Positions 1-6,746 of a stretch of DNA of 19,478 bases are shown here, piece by piece. The DNA comes from JAKQHY01 sp034429675. Its GTDB lineage: Bacteria > Chloroflexota > Anaerolineae > B4-G1 > SLSP01. The position numbers were made by a program, and so were the translations under genes. The first letter of the stretch is position 1, and every line of letters begins with the position of its first letter. Under the pieces are notes generated by a model. The model searched no databases, had not been told where the DNA came from, and saw nothing but the letters and a program-made list of their open reading frames with translations. Location: the NCBI GenBank assembly GCA_034429675.1, contig DAOUFX010000522.1, forward strand, positions 1 to 19,478. The letters run 5' to 3'.

Positions 1-65
1 CGCAACCCGCCCCCAAACCCTCACCCCCAGATTTTTGAGAAGATACTTTGAATGTGGTGGGAATT

Positions 66-1031
66 ATGCGAGCAGACCGGCTTCTCTCGTTGATGATGTT
101 GTTACAAAACCGAAGACAAATGACGGCGGAAGAATTAGCCAACGAACTGGAGGTATCAAAACGGACCATTTATCGCGATATTGATGCCTTGAGTGTTGCT
201 GGCGTGCCGGTCTACGCCAATGGAGGGCCTGGCGGCGGATACGCTTTGCTGGACAGCTATCGCACTACGCTTACCGGACTGAATGAAAATGAGATCCGCG
301 CCCTTTTTATGCTGACCATCCCTGGCCCCCTATCAGATTTGGGCGTGAGCCAGCAGCTTAAAGCCGCTATTCTTAAATTGACCAGTGCATTGGCTGATGA
401 TTACCATAACCATGCCAATGACCTCCGTCAACGTTTGCACCTGGATGCGGCAAGCTGGTTTCAAGCAGACGAGCCGGCGCCGCACCTGAAAACTGTACAA
501 GAGGCAGTCTGGCAAGATCGTCAATTAGTCGTTTCTTATCGCCGCCGTAACGGCGCGGTGAGTGACCAGACAATTTCGCCCTATGGCTTGGTAGCCAAAG
601 CCAGTATTTGGTATCTGGTTGCTGCCGCCGAACATGGGATGCGCGTGTATCGGGTATCGCGAATGGAAGCTGTTCAAATGACCCAAACCCGTTTTACCCG
701 CCCCCAAGATTTTGATCTGGCTGACTTCTGGGCAGGTTGGATGACCAGCTATAAGACCAGCTTGCCAAAATATCCGGTGACCTTGCGCATTGGGCCAGAC
801 CTGGTTCCAGTTTTGCCTTATATTTTGGGAAAAGGTGTGCAGTCGCTTATTGAACAAGCCCGGCCCGACTCGCAAGGTTGGCGAATCGTAGAGTATACCT
901 TTGAAAGGATTGAAGAGGCCCAAACCTATATATTAGGAATGGGTGCATCCGTGGATGTCATTGCCCCTGAAGAGTTGCGGATCAGGGTATTGCAATTAGC
1001 CACAGAGGTTGTGGCGCATTATTCTCGTTGA
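66..1031 (+). CDS. WYL-domain transcriptional regulator (DeoR-type HTH)
   Basis: This is a 321-residue cytoplasmic transcription factor. An N-terminal winged helix-turn-helix (about residues 1-60) has the typical opening MRADRLLSLMMLL and the recognition stretch VSKRTIYRDIDAL, followed by the glycine-rich wing GGPGGGYAL. The WYL module lies around 135-205, with W182-Y183-L184 in IWYLVA and the trailing YRVSRM. The C-terminal part (about 235-321) matches the usual WCX-like extension, and the length is normal for the family. In-frame TTG (48) and GTG (54, 57) codons exist, but ATG 66 gives the conserved family N-terminus and is preceded by GGTGGGA. WYL proteins generally sense a small ligand or nucleic acid; neither the ligand nor the target can be read here. 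The gene converges on the CPBP protease pair and overlaps the tail of its last reading frame. The family call is secure, the target unknown. Confidence 0.9.
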   Translation: MRADRLLSLMMLLQNRRQMTAEELANELEVSKRTIYRDIDALSVAGVPVYANGGPGGGYALLDSYRTTLTGLNENEIRALFMLTIPGPLSDLGVSQQLKAAILKLTSALADDYHNHANDLRQRLHLDAASWFQADEPAPHLKTVQEAVWQDRQLVVSYRRRNGAVSDQTISPYGLVAKASIWYLVAAAEHGMRVYRVSRMEAVQMTQTRFTRPQDFDLADFWAGWMTSYKTSLPKYPVTLRIGPDLVPVLPYILGKGVQSLIEQARPDSQGWRIVEYTFERIEEAQTYILGMGASVDVIAPEELRIRVLQLATEVVAHYSR

Positions 1032-1367
1032 AACGCTGCCCGCCAACGTTTCTGAAGGAAGGGATATTATTCCCGTACAGACGCAAGATATTGCGTCTTC
1101 CCCCAGCGCACCCGTCAACACGAGGTCTTTCGTCGTGCCGCACTTGACAAAGGTAAACAATGCCCCCGACATGACAAACGCGATCACGATCCGGATGCCC
1201 ATTCTGATTTGGTGGGATAGCAACGTTGTGTCGCTTGCACCGGTAGAAAGATGCCCGGTGAACACCCATTTGACCGCAAACGTCAAGACAATATCGCCGA
1301 TCCAGAGCAGAAAGAGATACGGCATGATCGTTTTAAAATTCGACTTTTCAGATTGTGCGCTTTCCAC
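996..1367 (-). CDS. Small membrane protein, probably truncated
   Basis: I do not recognise this 123-codon frame. It starts at GTG 1367, preceded by AGAAGG at five bases, and sits 18 bases after the CPBP protease stop, so the two look co-transcribed. Residues 16-36 (PYLFLLWIGDIVLTFAVKWVF) and about 57-78 look like membrane helices. From residue 89 the frame runs into the AGACGCAA palindrome at 1079-1098 and then into the antisense of the WYL gene's 3' end. That part has no membrane character (EDAISCVCTG onward). I infer that a longer multi-pass membrane protein lost its 3' part when the repeat arrived or was rearranged. It could still be expressed as a two-helix protein. Confidence 0.45.
   Translation of the reverse strand: MESAQSEKSNFKTIMPYLFLLWIGDIVLTFAVKWVFTGHLSTGASDTTLLSHQIRMGIRIVIAFVMSGALFTFVKCGTTKDLVLTGALGEDAISCVCTGIISLPSETLAGSVSTRIMRHNLCG
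1079..1098. repeat. REP-like palindrome, copy 1
   Basis: A perfect 8-bp stem, AGACGCAA/TTGCGTCT, flanks the loop GATA. The same arms with loop CATT recur twice at 2356-2412. It lies at the convergence point of the WYL gene and the CPBP pair, so it could fold in either transcript, and it forms the odd tail of the small membrane ORF. Confidence 0.75.
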
Positions 1368-1385
1368 AACGGCCTTCTCTTACCG

Positions 1386-2213
1386 TCATATTCTCTTTGC
1401 CCATGTCAAGGTTTTGGGCTTCCATAGTGCAACGATGATCACTGCTATGATGACGTAGGGACTATATTCCAACCAGTTGTACGCGGGAGAGCGCGATACC
1501 CCACTGGCAATGACCTGGGCTGTATAGGTGTATATCCAGTGGAAGAAAATAGCCGTCCAAATGCTCCCGCCCGTGTTGTTATGAAGCCAGGTAAACAAGA
1601 CCGATAGCGCCGTGACCCCACACACAAATCCAAGAAAAGGAATCCCTAACTCATGTTGCGATGTCCCTATCAAGTGAAAGAGCGGCCAGTGCCATAAGCC
1701 CCATCCCACGCCGACAATGACCGACGAGACCAGCGCATTCCACTTTGTCTGCAGCCGGTCTAGCGCATAACCGCGCCAACCGATTTCTTCTGACAGCGGG
1801 CCAAGAATAATCAATGGGAGGAGGCTCCCAAGTTGCGCCACAAATAAGGTCAAGTCAAACGTTTGCCCCAACAGGCGGATGATCACAAGCTGTCCCAGGG
1901 TGCCCAGGATCACTATGACCACCGCGGCCAGATAGCCACGCCATCCGATTTTAAACTGAATGATACGGGCTCCCAATCGGCGTAAGCCATGCGTTCCTTC
2001 CCATTTCCAGGTCAAGAAGACTGCTACAAGAGAAGGGACAAACCCGCCTGTCACGAACAGGACAATGGCCCAGACTGGGCCGGTCGTGCCATCCACAAAA
2101 CTAATGGCCGGGGTTTGCGATAACGCCAGCGGCCCCCAAAACACGAAATAGGATAACCCCAAGGTAAGGGCAAAGAAAAAAATAGCTTCTTTCAAAGGGT
2201 TGGTTTGTTGCAT
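1386..2213 (-). CDS. CPBP family intramembrane metalloprotease (CAAX-like)
   Basis: This is a 275-residue multi-pass membrane protein of the CPBP/Abi family. The diagnostic motifs are present in order. Motif 1 is EEIGWRG (E142, E143, R147). Motif 2 is GVGWGLWHWPLFH (H175, H180). Motif 3 is the histidine-bearing FTWLHNNTGGS (H211), and motif 4 is FFHW (H225). Hydrophobic segments lie at about 10-32, 48-68, 94-116, 124-140, 160-178, 193-212, 217-235 and 251-264. Relatives cleave prenylated or other membrane substrates, or act in bacteriocin self-protection; the substrate here is unknown. Upstream in-frame GTG/ATG codons to 2294 would add a charged, non-conserved extension. ATG 2213 has GGGAGAA six bases upstream and gives a normal N-terminus. 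It is followed by the small membrane ORF and may regulate or protect the cell surface, but nothing ties it to the export operon. Confidence 0.88.
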   Translation of the reverse strand: MQQTNPLKEAIFFFALTLGLSYFVFWGPLALSQTPAISFVDGTTGPVWAIVLFVTGGFVPSLVAVFLTWKWEGTHGLRRLGARIIQFKIGWRGYLAAVVIVILGTLGQLVIIRLLGQTFDLTLFVAQLGSLLPLIILGPLSEEIGWRGYALDRLQTKWNALVSSVIVGVGWGLWHWPLFHLIGTSQHELGIPFLGFVCGVTALSVLFTWLHNNTGGSIWTAIFFHWIYTYTAQVIASGVSRSPAYNWLEYSPYVIIAVIIVALWKPKTLTWAKRI

Positions 2214-2355
2214 TGCCGTTCTCCCGTATTGTTTGATAAGTAGCAGTCTAACGTCGCGCATCACCCGTCGCCGGGCCAGCAAGACTCCTTCCACTTACAA
2301 GTGACTGTGCTGGCGAGGTGCATTTCAAGATGGGGGCAAAATCTGTACTTTCGTA

Positions 2356-2412
2356 GAGACGCAACATTTTGCGTCTCTCTCCGCGCAGAAGAAGACGCAA
2401 CATTTTGCGTCT
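2356..2412. repeat. REP-like palindrome, copies 2 and 3 in tandem
   Basis: Copy 2 (2356-2377) is GAGACGCAA-CATT-TTGCGTCTC, a perfect 9-bp stem. Copy 3 (2393-2412) is AGACGCAA-CATT-TTGCGTCT, an 8-bp stem. Both share arms with the copy at 1079-1098. The pair bracket GTAG/CTAC-like ends, as short mobile palindromes often do. The CPBP pair is thus flanked on both sides by members of one repeat family. Confidence 0.8.
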
Positions 2413-2433
2413 CTACGTTCTTCTCTGCCCCGA

Positions 2434-2459
2434 AATTAAAATGCGCCCTGCTGGCGCAT
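2434..2459 (-). terminator. Rho-independent terminator of the export operon
   Basis: Read on the minus strand, the stem ATGCGCC/GGCGCAT (7 bp, 5-base loop) is followed directly by TTTAATTT. It sits about 107 bases after the ATPase stop, where the last gene of the right-to-left operon should end. The T-run is interrupted by AA, so its strength is uncertain. Confidence 0.6.
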
Positions 2460-2473
2460 GGCCTTTGAAAAAT

Positions 2474-2529
2474 AGAGCGGTAGAGGTCGGGCGCATGCGC
2501 TTGTCAGGCGCGGAATATTATACCGCTCT
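2474..2529. repeat. 9-bp inverted repeat enclosing a GCGCATGCGC palindrome
   Basis: AGAGCGGTA (2474-2482) is exactly complementary to TACCGCTCT (2521-2529). The 38-base interior contains the self-complementary GCGCATGCGC. It lies just downstream of the ATPase stop and may act as a 3' mRNA stabiliser or be a repeat remnant. No function can be assigned. Confidence 0.5.
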
Positions 2530-2565
2530 TTGCTCCAAGGACTCAATAGTGCGTGAGCTAAAACA

Positions 2566-3432
2566 TCACCGTTCTTCCGGCTGAATGAGGATGCCGTCGG
2601 GGTGTCTTTCCAGGCGGACGCGGCCCCGGATGGCGTAGTCTTCGCGCAGGTCTTGGGGGATTTGCAGCCGGCCCGCCGAATCCACGACGACGTATTCGGC
2701 AAAGTGCGGCTCGGCATTGGCGGGATGGGCTGTCGCGTCTGCAGGCGCAGTTTTGACGGTTTCGGTGCTGGTCTTGCCGTCGCGGATGCTGACGACGCGG
2801 TCTACGTGGCGGGCGATGGTCGTGTCGTGCGAGACGATGAGGATGGTGACGCCGTGTTGCTGCGCCATGTCCCGCAGCAGCCGGTAGATGGCGCCGGCGG
2901 TGACCGTGTCCAGCTCGCCGGTCGGCTCGTCGGCCAAAAGCAATTTTGGCCGGTTCGCCAGGGCCACGGCCAGCGCCGCACGCTGTTGTTCGCCGCCCGA
3001 AAGTTGTACCGGGAGGTGGCGGCGCCGGTTCCCCAGCCCTACTTCGTCCAACCAGTGCGCGGCCCGCTCCTGCTGCTCGCGCCGGGGGACGCGCGCCAGG
3101 CGCAGCGGCAGCATGACGTTTTCCAGCGCCGTGAGATAGCCGAGCAGGTTGCGTCCCGGCTGTTGCCAGATGAAGCCAACCTCATCGCGCCGGTAGCGAT
3201 CCAGCGTGTTGGCGGAGAGCGCCGCCAGGTTGCGCCCGTTCACCCACGCTTCCCCCGCCGATGGGCGATCCAGCCCACCTAACACGTTGAGCAGCGTGCT
3301 CTTGCCCGCGCCCGACGGCCCGACGATGCCCAGGATTTCGCCCTGCGCCACGCGCAGTTCCAGCCCTTGCAGCGCCGTCACCTCGCGCCCGGCCACGCGG
3401 TAAATCTTGACCAATCCCTCGCAGCGGATCAC
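2566..3432 (-). CDS. MacB/LolD-type ABC ATPase with C-terminal AbrB-like domain
   Basis: This 288-residue cytoplasmic ATPase energises the FtsX-type permease encoded just upstream. The nucleotide-binding domain spans about 1-220. It has Walker A GPSGAGKST (38-46), Q-loop Q90, signature LSGGEQQ (144-150), Walker B LLLADEP with D168/E169, the LolD/MacB-type GELD D-loop, and the switch histidine H202. A linker rich in Ala, Thr and Pro (about 221-245) leads to residues 246-285, which resemble an AbrB/MazE/SpoVT swapped-hairpin: VVVDSAGRLQIPQDLRED, then a basic strand and DGILIQPE. That module normally binds DNA as a dimer and is not part of standard MacB ATPases. The start is GTG 3432, overlapping the permease stop in a GTGA arrangement, so translation is probably coupled. 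The ATPase call is certain; the AbrB assignment is a good motif match without structural proof. Confidence 0.95.
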   Translation of the reverse strand: MIRCEGLVKIYRVAGREVTALQGLELRVAQGEILGIVGPSGAGKSTLLNVLGGLDRPSAGEAWVNGRNLAALSANTLDRYRRDEVGFIWQQPGRNLLGYLTALENVMLPLRLARVPRREQQERAAHWLDEVGLGNRRRHLPVQLSGGEQQRAALAVALANRPKLLLADEPTGELDTVTAGAIYRLLRDMAQQHGVTILIVSHDTTIARHVDRVVSIRDGKTSTETVKTAPADATAHPANAEPHFAEYVVVDSAGRLQIPQDLREDYAIRGRVRLERHPDGILIQPEER

Positions 3433-6287
3433 GAGAACGTCTCCCCCAGCTTGATCGCCTCAGCGAGCCGCATCCGGCGCAGGATGATCAGCGTCGCGCC
3501 GATGGTCGCCAGGGCGGCGGCGGCGAAGAGCGCGTAGACCAGCGCGATCTCGCTCCAGGCGATCCGCGCGATGAAGGGCGGTGTGTGGGGATGCGTCCCC
3601 GCGTCCGCCTGCAGGAAGGGAACGAAGAGTTCCCCGGCGGACGCGCCCAGGAGTGTCCCCGCCGCCAATCCCAGGACCAGCAGCAACGCCTGCGAGCCGG
3701 CCAGGTAGCGCTGCATCTGTCCTGCCGATAGTCCAATCGCGCGCAGCACCCCCAACTCGACGCGGCGCTCGCGGAAGGTCAGCAGCGCGTGCAGCGCCAG
3801 CCCCGTCACCGTCAGCAGCGCCGCCGCGCCAAACCCGAAGGTCAGCAGTCCGAAAAGCCCCTGCCGTCCGGGGCGCTGCTGCGCTGCGAGGATGCGCGCC
3901 CGCGCGTCCCAGGCGGCGACCACCGGCGCGCCGCGCTCGTTGAGCGCCGCGACGATGGTCTCCAGGCTGTCCGGCTCCGTCGCCAGCCACACGTCGTAGG
4001 GATACATGCCGCCCATCCGCGTGAACAGGTAGCTCAGGTTGCCGATGAAGAACGGCCCGTCCTCCGGGTAGAGGGTGGGGAAGTAGTCCAGCGCCCCAAC
4101 CACGGTGAACGTCAGTTCCAGCGGCTCGCCCAGCACATCCACCCTGAGCAGCAGCGGATCGCCCGCCTTCAGCCCGTGCCGCGCCAGGAAGCGGCGCTCG
4201 ACCAGCACGCCGCGCGGCTCGGCGGCCAGGGCGTTCATCAATTCGCCCAACGAGGTGGTCGCGAAGTCCTCGCGGAAGAAAGCCACGCCGGGCAGGTCCA
4301 GCCGGTCAATCCCCAGAAAGCGCCCGGTCTCCGTCTTGCCGCCTAGCGTGGCCCTGGCGGTGTAATCGCCGACGCGCGTCGCGCCGCGCACGCCGGGCAG
4401 GCTGCGATGCTCGGCGATGGGCAGGAAGACCCAGTCGGTTGCTGCGGGCGTTCCCGGTTCGGACGCAGCCGCGTCATCTGCTGCCTGCACGGATTCGCCC
4501 TGCTCCGCCAGCCGCGCATCGGCGCCTACCTGGTAGTAGATGCGCGCGACCAGGTCGCCGTCGAGCGTCAGCGCCAGCGAGGCGGAGAACGTCGCCAGCG
4601 CTGTGGTCAGGGTGAGCAGCAGCAGCGGGCCGGAGACGCGCCGGACGTGTTCCGCCAGGTCGCGGCAGACGAGCAGCGGGACGGGTGAGCGCGCGCCGCG
4701 CGCGAGGCGCGCCAGGGCGCGGGCCGCCAGGGGGAAGCAGCGCAGCAGGATCAGGGCCCAGGCGAAGATGAAGATCGCCGGGACGAGGAAGAGCAGCGGG
4801 TTGCTGAAGAGATCGCCCTGCGCCAACTGGCCCAGCGGCGATTGCGCCGGGCGGCGCAGCAGAATGTAGCCGTAGAGCGCGGGCAGCAGCAGCGCGACGT
4901 CCAGGAAATAGCGTTGCCAGAAGGGTGCGCGCTGTTTCTCCTCGCGGCGCTGCCCGGTGACGATGGTGTGGCGCGCCGCGCGATACGCCGGGACGGCGGC
5001 GGCCAGCAGCGCCAATCCCGCCGCGATCAGGCCGAAGCCCCAGCTTGGCGCGTCCAGGCGCACGGCGACGCCCTCGGCGGCGGGCGCGAAGCGCAGGAAC
5101 GAGCGCGTGCGGGTCATCAGCGCGGCGACGGCGGCGCCCAGCGGCCCCCCGCCGAGCCACGCGGCCAGGGCCAGCAGCCCCCATTGCTCGACGTACAGCG
5201 CCACGATGTCCCACCGCCGCGCGCCCCGGCTGCGCAGCGCCGCGATCTCGCCTTGTTCGCGCTGCACCGCCATCCCGGCGGCCAACCCCACGAACGTGAG
5301 CAGCAATCCCAAAATGGGGCTGCCGAAGGCGTAGAGCAGCGCCGTCAGGCGCGCGGTTTCCTGGGCGTAGGTTTGCAAGGCGGCTTCGGGCGAGGCGTCC
5401 AGCGAGAGTTTGGGCAGCAGCCCGTCGAGCCGGGCGCGCAGCGCCGCGATGCGTTCTTGCAGCCGCCCCACGCGAGCGCCGGCGATGCCTTCCCCGTCGG
5501 CCACCAGATACCACGCCGCCAGCCCCACCTCCTGCTGCGATTGCGGCGCGACGCGCTCGCGGAAGGCGGCCTCGCCGGTCAGCAGCGTCTCGGCGAAGTT
5601 GCGCGGCAGGTAGAGCCAGTAGGCCGGGTCCGCGTCGCGCGCTTCCCAGACGCCCACGATCTGCACCCTGAGCGGCGTCTGCGGCGCGGCGGGGTCGGCC
5701 AGCAGGTAGGTTTCGCCCACTTGCAGGCCGAGTTGGTCGGCCAGCGCGCGGGCGGCCAGCGCGGGGATCGCATCGCCGGGCGGGGCGGCGCTGAGGGCCG
5801 CGCCCTCGGTGATGCGGATGTGGTTTTCGACGCCGTCGAGGAAGCCCAGGCTCAGCCAGGCCAGCGGATCGTTCACGTCTGCGTAGGTGTTCGCCTCGGC
5901 GGCGGGGTAGAAGGCCCATTTGGCGGTGCGCACGTGGCGCACGCAGGCGCCCGGCGGCAGCCCCAGATCGGCGGACGCCTGCCCGGTCAGATAGGCGTCG
6001 GCGGCCTGGATGTCCTCCCATTCCAGCGCGCCGTGCCAGTCGCCCAGATAGCGGAAGAGGAAGGCGAACGGCGGGCGTCCATCCTGCGCGAGCTGCTCCG
6101 CCAGCAAGCGATAGCTCACCGCGCCGGCGTAGAGCGGTACGGCTGTCGCCAGCGCCACGGCCACCAGCAGCCCGGCGGCCAGCGCCAGCGTCAGGCCGGG
6201 GTGGCTGAGCAGGCGTTTGAGGGGGAGGGGGAGGGAATTTTGGATTTTGGATTTTGGATTTTGGATGGGAGGCGTGTTGTTTGTCAT
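3429..6287 (-). CDS. FtsX/MacB-type ABC transporter permease, two-module
   Basis: This is a 952-residue inner-membrane permease of the FtsX/LolC/MacB superfamily in its long form. An N-terminal helix (about 33-54) is followed by an extracytoplasmic domain (55-310). Three FtsX helices follow at about 316-340, 366-393 and 413-434, with the cytoplasmic REQGEIAALRSRGA coupling segment. Helices at 461-477, 493-517 and 549-572 lead into a second extracytoplasmic domain (575-805). A last FtsX core has helices at 808-833, 864-888 and 912-936, with the coupling motif RRVELGVLRAIGLS. Such permeases export lipoproteins, peptides or drugs, or transmit force to envelope proteins; the substrate is not readable. 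It ends in a 4-base overlap with the ATPase. Residues 6-17 (PPIQNPKSKIQN) are encoded by the ATTTTGG array, so the N-terminus contains translated repeat DNA. There is no strong Shine-Dalgarno at ATG 6287, and no better downstream start before the first helix. Confidence 0.92.
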   Translation of the reverse strand: MTNNTPPIQNPKSKIQNSLPLPLKRLLSHPGLTLALAAGLLVAVALATAVPLYAGAVSYRLLAEQLAQDGRPPFAFLFRYLGDWHGALEWEDIQAADAYLTGQASADLGLPPGACVRHVRTAKWAFYPAAEANTYADVNDPLAWLSLGFLDGVENHIRITEGAALSAAPPGDAIPALAARALADQLGLQVGETYLLADPAAPQTPLRVQIVGVWEARDADPAYWLYLPRNFAETLLTGEAAFRERVAPQSQQEVGLAAWYLVADGEGIAGARVGRLQERIAALRARLDGLLPKLSLDASPEAALQTYAQETARLTALLYAFGSPILGLLLTFVGLAAGMAVQREQGEIAALRSRGARRWDIVALYVEQWGLLALAAWLGGGPLGAAVAALMTRTRSFLRFAPAAEGVAVRLDAPSWGFGLIAAGLALLAAAVPAYRAARHTIVTGQRREEKQRAPFWQRYFLDVALLLPALYGYILLRRPAQSPLGQLAQGDLFSNPLLFLVPAIFIFAWALILLRCFPLAARALARLARGARSPVPLLVCRDLAEHVRRVSGPLLLLTLTTALATFSASLALTLDGDLVARIYYQVGADARLAEQGESVQAADDAAASEPGTPAATDWVFLPIAEHRSLPGVRGATRVGDYTARATLGGKTETGRFLGIDRLDLPGVAFFREDFATTSLGELMNALAAEPRGVLVERRFLARHGLKAGDPLLLRVDVLGEPLELTFTVVGALDYFPTLYPEDGPFFIGNLSYLFTRMGGMYPYDVWLATEPDSLETIVAALNERGAPVVAAWDARARILAAQQRPGRQGLFGLLTFGFGAAALLTVTGLALHALLTFRERRVELGVLRAIGLSAGQMQRYLAGSQALLLVLGLAAGTLLGASAGELFVPFLQADAGTHPHTPPFIARIAWSEIALVYALFAAAALATIGATLIILRRMRLAEAIKLGETFS
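6237..6264. repeat. Heptamer tandem repeat ATTTTGG x4
   Basis: Four perfect copies of ATTTTGG lie inside the 5' end of the permease gene, flanked by a G-rich run (GGGGGAGGGGGAGGG, 6221-6235). On the coding strand it reads CCAAAAT and gives the residues PIQNPKSKIQN. CCAAAAT-type heptamers are known as abundant short tandem repeats in cyanobacteria and Chloroflexota. Slippage by one unit would shift the reading frame (7 is not a multiple of 3). Confidence 0.9.
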
Positions 6288-6302
6288 TGGTTAGTCACCG
6301 GT

Positions 6303-6330
6303 CGTGAAACGTGATGCGTGAAACGTGAAA
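6303..6330. repeat. Heptamer tandem repeat CGTGAAA x4
   Basis: Units read CGTGAAA, CGTGATG, CGTGAAA, CGTGAAA; the second differs at two positions. It starts 16 bases upstream of the permease ATG and would sit in its 5' leader. It is a different 7-bp sequence from the two neighbouring arrays. Confidence 0.8.
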
Positions 6331-6369
6331 TAGGATCGTCGTCATACGCAATTGGGTATGGGATTTGAC

Positions 6370-6399
6370 GTCACCTTGAACGTAGTGAAGGGTCTCTGC
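6370..6399. repeat. Possible dispersed repeat (GTCACCTTGAACG... type)
   Basis: The string beginning GTCACCTTGAACGTAGTGAA and ending GGGTCTCTGC resembles a short dispersed element I recall from intergenic DNA of Chloroflexota and other bacteria. Only one copy lies in the window, so this rests on memory and not on an internal comparison. Confidence 0.35.
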
Positions 6400-6447
6400 T
6401 GTAATGAAGGTTCACATTTTAATTTGGGATTGGGTTCGCCGCCCATA

Positions 6448-6549
6448 CGCGGGCGTCAACGCCCGCGCTACGGAATCACGCCCGCTGAAGCGGGCTTCCG
6501 GAAGCCCCGTTTACGGGGCGTGGGCTTGTAGAACGGCGATTTATCGCCG
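6448..6549. repeat. Array of four perfect short-loop hairpins
   Basis: Four stems follow each other, all with two-base loops: CGCGGGCGT-CA-ACGCCCGCG (6448-6467), GCCCGCT-GA-AGCGGGC (6480-6495), GCCCCGT-TT-ACGGGGC (6504-6519) and CGGCGAT-TT-ATCGCCG (6534-6549). Stem lengths are 9, 7, 7 and 7 bp. Spacers of 8-14 bases separate them. The pattern is typical of REP/BIME-like clusters that stabilise mRNA or serve as targets of a REP-associated transposase; none is encoded here. Confidence 0.85.
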
Positions 6550-6601
6550 GACGAACGGCGGCCAGCCATTACCGGGTTATTTTGTTCACTTCATCAGGGC
6601 G

Positions 6602-6630
6602 GAGATTTCTCGCTTCGCTCGAAATGACGA
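6602..6630. repeat. Possible dispersed repeat (GAGATTTCTCGCTTCGC type)
   Basis: GAGATTTCTCGCTTCGCTCG followed by AAATGACGA matches a common dispersed intergenic motif remembered from many environmental genomes. It is single-copy in this window and abuts the CGTAATT array. Confidence 0.35.
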
Positions 6631-6643
6631 TTGTGTAGTTGCC

Positions 6644-6706
6644 CGTAATTCGTAATTCGTAATTCGTAATTCGTAATTCGTAATTCGTAATTCGTAATTC
6701 GTAATT
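6644..6706. repeat. Heptamer tandem repeat CGTAATT x9
   Basis: Nine perfect, uninterrupted copies of CGTAATT (63 bp) start 38 bases after the adaptor gene's stop codon. The absence of any mismatch implies recent expansion or active homogenisation. It is the third 7-bp array within 470 bases. Confidence 0.95.
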
Positions 6707-6746
6707 CACTTCCCCCGCTGATTCGCTCACCCGCTTCTCCGCTCCC

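Larger units (their letters stand above)
2214..2565. other. Intergenic region with repeats and a terminator
   Basis: These 352 bases separate the export-operon ATPase stop from the CPBP start. They hold two REP-like palindromes (2356-2412), an intrinsic terminator for the minus strand (2434-2459), a 9-bp inverted repeat (2474-2529), and a small palindrome CACTT-AC-AAGTG near 2291-2303 in the likely CPBP promoter region. I see no gene; a 71-codon plus-strand frame here is built from the repeats. Confidence 0.7.
6288..6746. other. Repeat-rich gap between adaptor and permease genes
   Basis: This 459-base stretch holds no convincing gene. It contains a CGTGAAA array, a dispersed-repeat-like segment (6370-6399), four back-to-back hairpins (6448-6549), a second dispersed-repeat-like segment (6602-6630) and a nine-copy CGTAATT array (6644-6706). 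An 83-codon plus-strand frame across it is made of hairpin sequence. The permease has no obvious promoter here, so it may depend on read-through from the adaptor gene. Confidence 0.75.

Noticed and set aside
4474..6021. 515-codon minus-strand frame inside the permease gene
   Set aside because: An out-of-frame shadow of the permease; Arg/Ala/Pro-rich low-complexity translation.
4842..6314. 490-codon plus-strand open frame opposite the permease
   Set aside because: It is antisense to a clear FtsX permease in high-GC DNA, where stop-free antisense frames are common; its translation is Arg/Gln/Gly-rich with no domain.
6404..6655. 83-codon plus-strand frame in the adaptor-permease gap
   Set aside because: Composed of hairpin and dispersed-repeat sequence; no ribosome binding site and no protein-like composition.
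6644..6706. CRISPR-like array
   Set aside because: Units are 7 bp and contiguous, without spacers; no cas gene is present.
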